From: Pythium myriotylum
Lineage: Eukaryota > Oomycota > Peronosporomycetes > Pythiales > Pythiaceae
Length of the DNA: 64,000 nt
Assembly (NCBI GenBank): GCA_023091665.1
Contig: JALJCQ010000009.1
Location: forward strand, 2,852,001-2,916,000
Direction of reading: 5' to 3'
Shown: one piece after another, positions 29,574-38,027 of the stretch
Layout of the letters: the number at the start of each line of letters is the position of its first letter
How positions within the stretch are numbered: position 1 is the stretch's first letter
Position numbers and translations under genes: made by a program
The notes under the pieces: model-generated
What the model saw: the letters and a program-made list of their open reading frames with translations, nothing else
What the model was told of the DNA's origin: nothing
Database searches by the model: none

Positions 29574-31375
29574 TTGATGGCGAGATCAACGCCAGTCAGG
29601 GCGCCATACTTTTGAAGGCAGTCATCACTTGCGAGCAAAGGTAAATCACCCGCACGGTATCTCCTTAGCAGCTTGACGCAATATGGCGAGTCCTTGGGGT
29701 CCATTTGCATCATCGAGCGGAAGGCCTCGTCATAGTCGTCCAGCGAGCCTCCTGCTTTGTCTTCGACCACGAGGCACTTCACCAAGCCTTCTTGCTCTAT
29801 CTGCTGGCGATAGCTCATCTTCGGGTATCGAGAGGCGATCTCTCGGCCACACGATGATAGCGTACTCACTAATTCAAGCGCAAGCTGACGATCGCGGTCA
29901 TCGTCCCAGCTCAGCTCGAGCCGGCGTTGAGAAGTGACTGCGTTAGCCTCGTAGAGGTACTCCGGACACTGGACATTGTGGCTCTCGAGAAGCTGCTGTA
30001 GGTAAGGGTCGATGGCATACGTGTAGCTGTTGTCTGGTCCAAGGTCCTCAGCATTCGCGACATCTTCGTACCGATTTCCGAAGCCATTGAAGAACTGCTT
30101 CATGACTGGGTCTTCAGCGACGGGCACCGTATACATGTCCATTTGCATGGTCTCGTTGCCGAATGCCGTGTAGTTATACCTTCGATCGTTTTCGACATCG
30201 CACGCCGTAAAAACGTCGAAACGTGGGTCTCGCTTCTCTTTTTTCCAGTTGATCTTCACTGTGGGGTCTGGTACGTACTTGCAACGATTGAAGATAAGTT
30301 GCGCGAGATCCACCATGCCGTGGTGCCCCATGAAGACAGGATCGAAAGCAGACGAAGTGTAACGCATTGTCGAGTTGAGCGTGTTGTGGATGGCGTTGTG
30401 GAAAGTTCTCTCGACTTCGTGCGAAAGTACAGCGTGCGCTCCTTCGAACGCCTCTTCTTCCTTGGAGGCGTTGAACACATCGAGCACACTTAACAAGTCC
30501 GTCCCAAGAGTCTGAACGATGCGCCGAGGGCTGCTCCAGTTGCCTCTTAAGATACAGTTAGCGCAGCGTCCAGACGCGGTACCGTTCGGGTGGTTGCAAG
30601 CGTGGCCGGCAATGCCCTTGGATACACACGAGCCAATATCCAACTCAATGTGCTCGATCGTCATGTTCTGACCCGTGGGTCCGTCGCTTGTGCCGCCACC
30701 GCCCATATCGCGAAGAAATTGAGAACAGCCTTCAAGACTATTGCACAGCACACTCGAGGCGAGCTGGCGGTTTGTGTCCTCGAAGTAGTTCCAGTAAGGA
30801 AGCGTGATGTTCGCGTACTCTGGCGCGAGGCTCCGCAACATATTTTCATAGCCGAGAATGAAGCGCCGATGCCACAGCAAGAATGGACAAGCGCCGTGCG
30901 ATGTGATACGATTCATCTCGTGTGTGTGGATCTGAACAAAGCGATAGTGGTAGCCCTTCTCCATCGCGAGCTGCACAGCGCTGAGATAAAGTGCTGCGGA
31001 ACAGAGAACCATTAGAGGAATCAGACTGACGAGCTCCGCACATAAAAGAATGTCCTCACTCTTGTCCTCTTCTGTGTACGTCTTCCAGCTCCGTCGCACG
31101 CGCGTTGGAGGGCTCCACTCTTCTGTGCTGGCGTCTTTCTTCGAGTCTTTCTTCACGGCAAGAGTGACGCAGAGGATCGCCACGAGCACCAGCGCCCCAA
31201 CGACGTAGACCCGTCGTCGCGGCCGACAGCGGCGGCTGCGCAGACTTCGCGGGTCTTCGATCGGCTCTTGGTCGGCGTACGCCGCGAGCGCCTCGTCCGT
31301 ACCTGGCGCGCCCGGCGTGAGCATCACCTCGGACTTGGCGTCCACATCTTTGAGGTTGGACGACCGGAACTGCAT
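29549..31375 (-). CDS. Tyrosinase-like copper oxidase, type II membrane protein, one intron
   Basis: Exons 31375-31060 and 30993-29549 give 586 aa. A short cytoplasmic N-terminus, Arg-rich stop, and one membrane anchor ('VYVVGALVLVAILCVTLAV', about 56-74) place the catalytic part outside or in the lumen. CuA site: H128/H130 region, H138 and H147 in 'SHGACPFLLWHRRF'. CuB site: H304 and H308 in 'FHNAIHN', then H329/H330 in 'DPVFMGHHGMVD'. These are the tyrosinase (type-3 copper) hallmarks: monophenol and o-diphenol oxidation leading to melanin or cross-linked products. Several Cys in 'CVSKGIAGHACNHPNG' and 'RCANC' suggest disulfides. The C-terminal 150 residues are not recognised. The stop overlaps inverted repeat A. 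Confidence 0.9.
   Translation of the reverse strand: MQFRSSNLKDVDAKSEVMLTPGAPGTDEALAAYADQEPIEDPRSLRSRRCRPRRRVYVVGALVLVAILCVTLAVKKDSKKDASTEEWSPPTRVRRSWKTYTEEDKSEDILLCAELVSLIPLMVLCSAALYLSAVQLAMEKGYHYRFVQIHTHEMNRITSHGACPFLLWHRRFILGYENMLRSLAPEYANITLPYWNYFEDTNRQLASSVLCNSLEGCSQFLRDMGGGGTSDGPTGQNMTIEHIELDIGSCVSKGIAGHACNHPNGTASGRCANCILRGNWSSPRRIVQTLGTDLLSVLDVFNASKEEEAFEGAHAVLSHEVERTFHNAIHNTLNSTMRYTSSAFDPVFMGHHGMVDLAQLIFNRCKYVPDPTVKINWKKEKRDPRFDVFTACDVENDRRYNYTAFGNETMQMDMYTVPVAEDPVMKQFFNGFGNRYEDVANAEDLGPDNSYTYAIDPYLQQLLESHNVQCPEYLYEANAVTSQRRLELSWDDDRDRQLALELVSTLSSCGREIASRYPKMSYRQQIEQEGLVKCLVVEDKAGGSLDDYDEAFRSMMQMDPKDSPYCVKLLRRYRAGDLPLLASDDCLQKYGALTGVDLAIKISLSTNA
30994..31059 (-). other. 66-nt intron of the tyrosinase gene, in frame and stop-free
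   Basis: Donor GTGAGG at 31059, acceptor CGCAG ending at 30994. Splicing gives 'TEEDKTLYLSAVQLAMEKGY', matching the usual tyrosinase spacing before CuA. Because it is 66 nt without a stop, retention would add 22 mostly hydrophobic residues without breaking the frame. Confidence 0.75.
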
Positions 31376-31937
31376 CTAGACCGCTCAATTTCGACAGTGG
31401 TGATTAACGAGCAGTGGGCACAGCAGCTTTGCCTGTACACAACGACTCGCGGGAACGTGGCTCTCGCACACCACCGCAGTTGTGCCGAGAACGAATGCCT
31501 CATCATCCAGAGCAGGTGCACCTCCCACCAAGGTTGGAAGAGGCGTGTGTGCAGCGGACAGAACCAGGTGGCTTCCCTTCATTCCGGAAGCGTACAGTGG
31601 TGACTGCGAGCCAATCATAACAGAGACCGTCAAGTTCTCAGACGGCTGGCTGACTTGATCGCTGTATGGCAGTCACGATTTGCAGCCATCATCTGACCCG
31701 CGCTCATTGGTTGGGCAAAAGCTGCGTGCCTCGAATCCATTTGACGACGGTTCAACGCGAACAACGCGTGCCTCTTCAGCGACAAATGCAGGAGACTCTT
31801 CAGTTGGATCTCTGAAGCAATGGGGCTCGTCTGCCGCGGAAGCATTTCGAATGGCTTGCCTGCATGAACACAGAGCACTTGATCACCTGCGACACGGACA
31901 ACCAGCTTCGAGTTTCGATTAATCCACAAATGACGTC
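31376..31937. other. Intergenic gap upstream of tyrosinase
   Basis: 562 bp between the tyrosinase start and the stop of the FHA-CHAT gene on the same strand. It should hold the tyrosinase promoter. No gene recognised. Confidence 0.45.
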
Positions 31938-34664
31938 TTATTCCAGCATCTCCATCGCGCTTTCATCCACCGGAATGTCATCCATCAGGACCTCATTCAG
32001 TCGTCCGGCAAGATCAGCGATCCGCTTTGGTATACCCAGCGTCGCCACTAGTGCCGGGTGGCTCGCAATGAGCTCTATCTTGTCGGGGGTCGAGCCGTTG
32101 AGCCGAGCTTTCTTGATCTCTTCGAGGCGGATCGGACGGCTAACGAGACTTAGTAACAACTTCGCAGCCATTTTTGCTGAGAAGCGAGACAGAGTGTAGA
32201 CTCGCTCACCATGGCCTGCGACGGCGCCATTTGCCGCGATCAATGTTCGAGCTGTGATTATGATCTTGAGTGACGCATGATTCGTCAGTAGATCCGACAG
32301 GAACACTCGAAAGCGTTGACTGCGATCGAAGGTCTTCAGGAAGTGGTCGCAACCGTCGAGAACGATGAGCCTTTGTTTCGAGTTGAACTCAAAGTGAGCC
32401 TTTGTCTTGCTTAGGTGTTCTCGGATCATGCTCTCGAGTGTCGGTAATACCGTGCAATTCGGATCAACTTTCTCTCGTCGGCTCGCGGCAGCAACGTTCC
32501 GATCCATCTGTTCGAGAGCGAGCTTCGTCACTGAAAAAATCTTGACGCCACCATCTGCTGAGATTCGTGGGGCCACATAGTTCATGACCGCGTGCGCAAC
32601 AGTGGTTTTGCCGATGCCCTCTTCGCCTGTTATTGTGACGAGTCTGGTGATACGTGACTGCGTGAGCATCAATGCCAAACAGATCTTGTACACTTCCACT
32701 GCCCGGTTGCAAAAACCTTGGCAAATTGCAGGCAAATCATCGAACCATAGCTTCGGGTACCGCTTGACTTGTCGTTTGCCCAGCTCTGCTGTTGTATTCG
32801 CAGCTTTTGTCACCAACGGAAAAATGATCTCCGAGTGGTCTCCTCCTTCTGGAAGCAGCAGAAATTTTTCAGACACTTCAACAGGATTGCGGATGTTCGG
32901 AGATTTTGCGACAGCTTGCTGAGCAATGTGGAAACTCGCGCCGACGCTTTTTCCCGTCGCCAGCGCCAAGTAGAACGACCTCGTAAACTCGATTGCTGCG
33001 TAATCCTCAATCTTCTGGTTCGACTTGACGCCAATCACGTGGGGGATTCCACAGGACACAAACGCCTGAGCAAGTGGCGCAGAAGAACACGCCGACACGA
33101 AAACTAGGCGAAGCGTCGCTTCCCCGCCTGCCTTGAACAGCTCTTGCAGGCTGCTGTGTGGAACCGGGTGTACGAGCCCCATACCGTCCTCAAAGTACAA
33201 ATGCCGCTCATCGCCATGACCCGAGAAATGGAGCGCATTGCATCCAACTGTGACCATATTCCGGAAATTTTCCGTGTTGGCAAACATTGCTCGCACATTG
33301 ATCTGATGAGGATACTGGAACATGTTAGTCCCTGCTGTCGGGTCAGCCATGACCGCAGGACGCCGCGCGTACTTCGAGGCTTCAATCAGGCTTTCTTGGA
33401 GAATCAAATACTCGCGCTTGATATCGAGCTCCGCAATAGGGTGATACTTGCCCTGCACGTCTTTGCCAACGATGGGTGCAGCAAATAGCACACCGAGAGT
33501 GTGCTCTTGCGCTTCGAATAGTCGCTGTGACTCATCTTGCGAGCGATTCAGCGGGATACCCGAGTTACTTTGATCATTCGCAAACCGGAGTGCCGCCTGG
33601 ACGTGAGGGTCTTCGACGACATATCCAAGAAGGACGAGTCCCCTACGCCCCGAAAGCAGAGTGATGACGTCGCCGTGTTTCAGTTTGACCTTCTTGTTCT
33701 TCTCCGGCCGTTCTCCGTTGATGCGGATGCCGTTCGTGCTCTTGTCAGTGATGTAGACAGTGACTTTGGAATCGTCGTTTTCCGAGATGCACTCGACCAC
33801 GCAGTGCGAGCGACTGAGCTTGATCGGGTCGACGCCCGAGCGGGTCGAGTCGAACACTTTCATGTACGCGTCTCGCCCGAGGCTCACACGAGGGTGGAGC
33901 CGGTCCACGTCGATACCGTAGAGCCCCAACTCTTCGAGTCGAGTCTTCTGCTGGGCCGTGAGCGCGCGGTCCACTTCCGGGTGCAACACGAGTCGCATGA
34001 CGCACATGCTGGGGCTCTCTTCGAGCGTCTGCGTGCATTCTTGCGTGTTCTGCTGCGAGATCGAGAGCGCCTCCATGAGGTTCTGCGAGCCTTCCTTCAG
34101 CGCATGGTACTGTTCTTCGGGCGTGACCGCGTCGAAGCCCGGGAGCCCCATCTCGCGGTACGCGCTGCTCAGCACGCTGGCGGCGTTCTTGGACGCGACT
34201 CCGTGCATGCTCGAGAACAAATCCGCCGTCGAGTGCATCCCCGAGAACGGCGACGCGCGGTAGCGTTTGCTCGCGGTCTGCTCGAGCGCGTACGCGTCGC
34301 GGTCTTCCACGCGCGGCGTCTTGCCGTTCGCGGACGCCAGCGAGCCGTTCTCGGGCGACGTCGTGCGCGTCACGGGCCCGCCATCCTCTGCGGCGATCGC
34401 GGCGCTCGCAGACCACGTTTGCAGCACGGGCGGGCGGTCGTCGTCGGCCACCGGGAAGCGCAGCGGCGAGTGGCTCCCATGGGTCGCGAGTCGACTGGTC
34501 GCCAGCGCCGGCGAGCGCGCGGGCGAGCCGCTGAGTGCGTCGAAGCGGCGTTTGCGCGCGTCGCCAGTGCCGAGCGCCGCTGCGCGCGGCTCTGCGAGCG
34601 CCGAGGTCGCCAGCGGCGCGCGCGCGCCGACAGCGAGCGGCGAAGACGTCGCCGACGAGTCCAT
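31938..34664 (-). CDS. FHA - CHAT caspase-like protease - STAND NTPase fusion, 908 aa
   Basis: First ATG at 34664 ('MDSSATSSPLAVGARAP'); the frame is open further upstream but has no ATG there. Residues 1-215 are low-complexity, rich in S/P/A, with basic patches ('ARKRRFD', 'SKRYR') that could act as nuclear signals. FHA domain at about 255-335: 'VSLGRDA', 'LSRSHCVVE', 'ITDKSTNGIRING', 'LKHGDVITLL', a phosphothreonine reader. CHAT domain at about 385-600: 'NALHFSGHGDERHLYFEDG' with putative catalytic H483, 'VFVSACSSAPLAQAF' with putative catalytic C526, and 'FYLALATGKSVGASFHIAQ'. P-loop NTPase at about 655-850: Walker A 'GEEGIGKTT' (680-688), Walker B 'RLIVLDGCDHF' (765-775), and a sensor strand 'IIITAR'. 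About 60 residues follow with no recognisable repeats. The architecture suggests a phospho-signal-gated protease; no characterised homologue is known to me. Confidence 0.88.
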   Translation of the reverse strand: MDSSATSSPLAVGARAPLATSALAEPRAAALGTGDARKRRFDALSGSPARSPALATSRLATHGSHSPLRFPVADDDRPPVLQTWSASAAIAAEDGGPVTRTTSPENGSLASANGKTPRVEDRDAYALEQTASKRYRASPFSGMHSTADLFSSMHGVASKNAASVLSSAYREMGLPGFDAVTPEEQYHALKEGSQNLMEALSISQQNTQECTQTLEESPSMCVMRLVLHPEVDRALTAQQKTRLEELGLYGIDVDRLHPRVSLGRDAYMKVFDSTRSGVDPIKLSRSHCVVECISENDDSKVTVYITDKSTNGIRINGERPEKNKKVKLKHGDVITLLSGRRGLVLLGYVVEDPHVQAALRFANDQSNSGIPLNRSQDESQRLFEAQEHTLGVLFAAPIVGKDVQGKYHPIAELDIKREYLILQESLIEASKYARRPAVMADPTAGTNMFQYPHQINVRAMFANTENFRNMVTVGCNALHFSGHGDERHLYFEDGMGLVHPVPHSSLQELFKAGGEATLRLVFVSACSSAPLAQAFVSCGIPHVIGVKSNQKIEDYAAIEFTRSFYLALATGKSVGASFHIAQQAVAKSPNIRNPVEVSEKFLLLPEGGDHSEIIFPLVTKAANTTAELGKRQVKRYPKLWFDDLPAICQGFCNRAVEVYKICLALMLTQSRITRLVTITGEEGIGKTTVAHAVMNYVAPRISADGGVKIFSVTKLALEQMDRNVAAASRREKVDPNCTVLPTLESMIREHLSKTKAHFEFNSKQRLIVLDGCDHFLKTFDRSQRFRVFLSDLLTNHASLKIIITARTLIAANGAVAGHGERVYTLSRFSAKMAAKLLLSLVSRPIRLEEIKKARLNGSTPDKIELIASHPALVATLGIPKRIADLAGRLNEVLMDDIPVDESAMEMLE

Positions 34665-35365
34665 TTGCGGCCTCTGGGTTGTTTCCCTTTGGCAATGTTT
34701 CCGCAATTTCTTCCGCGGTGAAGGGTAACTTACGGCCAAACCCTCTCGAAATCGATCGAAACTTCGCGAATCTTTCGACGCCAATCATTCGTTGGCGACT
34801 CCGATGGCGAATGTCGAGCATTGTGGATAAAAGGTGGGTATTTTCGAGGAGTAGTAATATAGTAGTAGTAGTACTACTACTGGATAGTACTACCATGATA
34901 TTCCTTTTTTGTCGCACGCTCTCCACCCAGCAGCCGTCACGCGCGTCGTGGTGTCCAGGATGCGATGACTCGCGTTACCAACCGCAGGGACCCACCCACG
35001 GCGCGGGCGCCGCGTCTGTGTCTTCCGATTCGCATACAAACTCCAAGTCATTCCGCGGACCGACGAGCAGCTCACGACATGGCTACAGTGCGCATCTCCT
35101 CTTTAAACCGGTACAAACCGGTTTCTTTGACCGCTCGCCCGGTGTTACTCACCCCCCCCTCCTCCCTGTAAATGGAACTTACGACGCCGCGCATCCTCCG
35201 CGGACGACACGCTACGAGACTGCGACAGACGCTGTCGCGCCGCGCTGCACCTCCCACATCGCATTCCGCTGCTCTCGCGCTTTCGATCGCGGCGCTTCCA
35301 GAGCGAATCCGACGCCGAGAACGCCAGTTCCGGCCCCCAACGCGACCACCACGACCAACCCCACC
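34665..35365. promoter_or_regulatory. Divergent region between FHA-CHAT and C2 genes
   Basis: 701 bp between opposed starts. It contains an inverted trinucleotide palindrome (34861-34881) and an inverted 'aaaccggt...accggttt' at about 35105-35124. A similar 'ccggtacataccggtat' word occurs at about 37807-37823 upstream of the rvt and LRR genes, so this may be a shared promoter motif. Confidence 0.4.
34861..34881. repeat. Inverted AGT/ACT trinucleotide palindrome
   Basis: Four AGT units followed by three ACT units; 34864-34881 is a perfect 18-bp palindrome. It lies in the shared upstream region of the FHA-CHAT and C2 genes and could extrude or bind a dimeric protein. Role unknown. Confidence 0.7.
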
Positions 35366-35803
35366 ATGGGCCGCGGCTTCATCGTGCGCGTGATCCTCTA
35401 CGAGTGCAGCGACCTGCTCGCGTCCGACAGCGAGCTCGCCGGCGGCAAGAGCGATCCGTACGTGACGTTCTCGATCGGCAACGTGACCCACAAGAGCACG
35501 CGCAAGAAGAACAACCTGAACCCCAAGTGGACGCCGCCCGAGAAGTTCGAGTTCAAAGTCCAGGAGTGGGAGAGCGAGTTCATCCTCGTCAACGTCTACG
35601 ACCACGACATGTTCGCGCGCGATGACCTCATCGGCTCGGCCGTCATCCCGCTCGCGCTCTACTCGGGCGGCCGCCACCAGGACCTCTACCGGTACCCGCT
35701 CGTGCTGCCCGACGAGATCGGCGAGCACGGCCCGCGCAGCGACATCCACCTCCAGATCACGCTCACGACCACGGACGGCCAGCCCGTCGACTACTACTAC
35801 TGA
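35366..35803 (+). CDS. Single C2-domain protein, 145 aa
   Basis: ATG at 35366 in strong context ('ccaccATGGG'); the frame is open far upstream but that part is low-complexity with no C2 similarity. Nearly the whole protein is one C2 domain: 'VRVILYECSDLLASDSE', 'KSDPYVTFSIGN', 'NPKWTPPEKFEFKV', 'VNVYDHDMFARDDLIGSAVI'. Asp residues in the loops ('SDPY', 'YDHD') are retained, so Ca2+-dependent phospholipid or protein binding is likely. There is no partner domain. It ends 'PVDYYY'. The length fits small stand-alone C2 proteins of plants and oomycetes. Confidence 0.88.
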   Translation: MGRGFIVRVILYECSDLLASDSELAGGKSDPYVTFSIGNVTHKSTRKKNNLNPKWTPPEKFEFKVQEWESEFILVNVYDHDMFARDDLIGSAVIPLALYSGGRHQDLYRYPLVLPDEIGEHGPRSDIHLQITLTTTDGQPVDYYY

Positions 35804-35929
35804 GCGCGCGCGCGCGGTGGTCGATCGAGGGTCCCGTCACTTAGTATTCTATTGTACGCATAACGTTACTATTCTTCTGAGGTCGTAAGCACTTGTAAAT
35901 GGCACTGGGAACAACTATCTATCAAGGCT

Positions 35930-37750
35930 CTAGTAGTCGCCTGTGTAATCGCCAAACGCCGCAAGCAGCTCGTCCGACTTGGCGGTCGGGGCCACTCGAG
36001 AGGATGCGCCGTCGTCATCTCTTTGGAGATACACTTCTCGATGGCCATCGTTCCAAAGACAATTCAGTAGATCGTGGAGGATGACGCGAAGCTTCGGCAT
36101 GTCTGCGTCCACAAGCGGATAGCAGCTCGCCTCTGTGGGCAGCGTCACTCGTGCGAGCTCCGGCAGTTTGGTCAGCGGCATCACGTTTCGCACGCGAGTG
36201 TATCCTAATTCAACGTTTCTCAGGGATCGCAAGTTGGAGAGCGGCTCGAGATTCGACGCGTTTGTCGACGTGAGATCCAAATACTCAAGTTTGAAGAGCC
36301 CGCCGAGGTCGCTGAGATCACTGATTCCGCCACCAGCGAGACGCAATTCTCGCAGATTCACGAGCGACCTGAGGAACTGGAAGTACGATGCAGTCGGCAG
36401 TTCCCGCGGTGTCGCGTAGCGCAAGTCGAGACTCTCCAACTGCGACATGCAAGCCAGTCCAGATAAGTCAGCTGGAGACCCCACTGGCACACGGAGTGAG
36501 AGCGATCTGACATTCGTCAGCGCCTGCCACATCGACTGGGGAAGCCGTAAGTCTGGGTCGATCGCGTCCCACGACGCGCTCGAGTAGTTGAGTTCCAGAA
36601 CACGAAGCCGAGTGAGTCGAGACACGACGTTGGCGTGGATCTCACCTGAAAGACTCAGCGAGGTGAGTTCTGGTAGATGGTCGAGGAAGTCGAGTGACCT
36701 CGGATCGTGATTGCACCCAGCGAGCACGAGGTTCTTTAGTTTCTTGAGCACACGAAGAGGCGATGTATCACGAGCCGTTGAGACCATGATTCGTAAGTCT
36801 TCTAGGTTGCTGAGCGCTTGCAATGGATCGAGGTCGGAGAACGGTGGGAACCGCAGGTCGAGGCACTTGAGCTGCGAAAGCTGCATGACTGGGTCGAGCG
36901 ACTGCGTCCAGCTCATTGGCCACGTTCGCAAGTTTTCCAGAAATGCGAGTGACGAAAGAGCGTTTTGTCGTACGGCAGGTGGAACTTCTGCGCCGTGGAA
37001 ACGAACATCGATCGCGTCTAATGTTGTCAGGGTCGGCGCAACGGCGTATAGCGAGCTGACCTCGACGAGATCTTTGTCGTTGATGCTCAGGGTTGTAAGT
37101 TTCTTCAACGCTGTGATCGGAGTGAGGTCGCGCAGTGAATTGGTCGTGCTGAGATTTAACACGCGCAACTCGGGCATGCTTTGCACAACGTTGACGTTCT
37201 TCACGCGTGTACTTTCCAGATTCAAGACCTCGAGCTTGGTCAGCGATGCCAGCGGCGAGATATCCACGACGACAGTGAACGAGACATCGAGCTCAATCAA
37301 CTGCGTCAGTCCAGCGAGATCGGAGACACCAACGATCGCCGAACCCGACAGGTCGAGCGACCGCAGCCGCTGGAAGCGCTCCAATCCTCGGACGCGCATG
37401 ATCGGCTCGTAGCTCTTGGCCATGTATCCGATCCCGCTCACTCGCAGCTTCATGACGCTCGCTCCCATCTTACCACCGACGACATCCAGTTGACTCGGAT
37501 CGGCGACGCAGACGCTCTCGATGGCGCGCGCGGCGGTGTCATCGAGTGCGTCAAGCAGTCGCACGGCCACTGCATCGCTCGGCGGCACGATGAGCCGCAC
37601 GCGCTTGAGCCATTCGTCTCGGAAAAGCGAGCGCCTCGCGCCCCGGCTCACGCGCACGAGTGCGCGCAGCTCCCGCGGCGTCAGCAGCGCGCTGAGCTGC
37701 GTCGCGACGTCGCGCGGAAGCTCGTCGAAGAGCATCGTGGACGCCGCCAT
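35930..37750 (-). CDS. F-box-like N-terminus plus SDS22-type LRR protein, 606 aa
   Basis: ATG at 37750. Residues about 5-40 ('LFDELPRDVATQLSALLT') resemble a degenerate F-box or F-box-like helix pair. About 18 leucine-rich repeats follow, of the 'L.LD.S.T.V.D.SPL..L..L' type (for example 'LTQLIELDVSFTVVVDISPL', 'LEYLDLTSTNASNLEPL'). The C-terminal motif is 'DLLNCLWNDGH', related to the 'NCLWG' endings of the LRR genes at 49205-50986 and 51162-52985, so these form one family. No signal peptide: a cytoplasmic interaction or ubiquitin-adaptor role is possible but unproven. Divergent from the rvt gene (277 bp apart). Confidence 0.85.
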   Translation of the reverse strand: MAASTMLFDELPRDVATQLSALLTPRELRALVRVSRGARRSLFRDEWLKRVRLIVPPSDAVAVRLLDALDDTAARAIESVCVADPSQLDVVGGKMGASVMKLRVSGIGYMAKSYEPIMRVRGLERFQRLRSLDLSGSAIVGVSDLAGLTQLIELDVSFTVVVDISPLASLTKLEVLNLESTRVKNVNVVQSMPELRVLNLSTTNSLRDLTPITALKKLTTLSINDKDLVEVSSLYAVAPTLTTLDAIDVRFHGAEVPPAVRQNALSSLAFLENLRTWPMSWTQSLDPVMQLSQLKCLDLRFPPFSDLDPLQALSNLEDLRIMVSTARDTSPLRVLKKLKNLVLAGCNHDPRSLDFLDHLPELTSLSLSGEIHANVVSRLTRLRVLELNYSSASWDAIDPDLRLPQSMWQALTNVRSLSLRVPVGSPADLSGLACMSQLESLDLRYATPRELPTASYFQFLRSLVNLRELRLAGGGISDLSDLGGLFKLEYLDLTSTNASNLEPLSNLRSLRNVELGYTRVRNVMPLTKLPELARVTLPTEASCYPLVDADMPKLRVILHDLLNCLWNDGHREVYLQRDDDGASSRVAPTAKSDELLAAFGDYTGDY

Positions 37751-38027
37751 TGAACTGGAGCTCCTCACCGGACGAGACAGTCCATTTACCGAGTGGCTCT
37801 CGGTATCCGGTACATACCGGTATCTCAGCGACCTTCACTCTTGTGATCTGCTGAGTTTGAACCCAAGCGCAATGGATGAGCAGCTCCGTGGATGGAACAC
37901 TTGTGTGCGCTGGAGAATGGAACAATCTGGAAAAGTGGAGAAGGCGCGAGGATGGGCGAGCGGGGATGAGTGGGTTGTTGGGGGAAGATGAAGGCAACAG
38001 GCGAGAGCGCACTCGCCGATTTGCACC

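Noticed and set aside
33537..34721. 394-codon frame antisense to the FHA-CHAT gene
   Set aside because: Arg/Val-rich shadow frame over the low-complexity and FHA part of a gene with clear domains.
34665..34784. N-terminal extension of the FHA-CHAT protein from an upstream non-ATG start
   Set aside because: The upstream frame begins with TTG; the first ATG is at 34664. The same reasoning trimmed the starts at 37750, 41931, 46335, 50986 and 51162.
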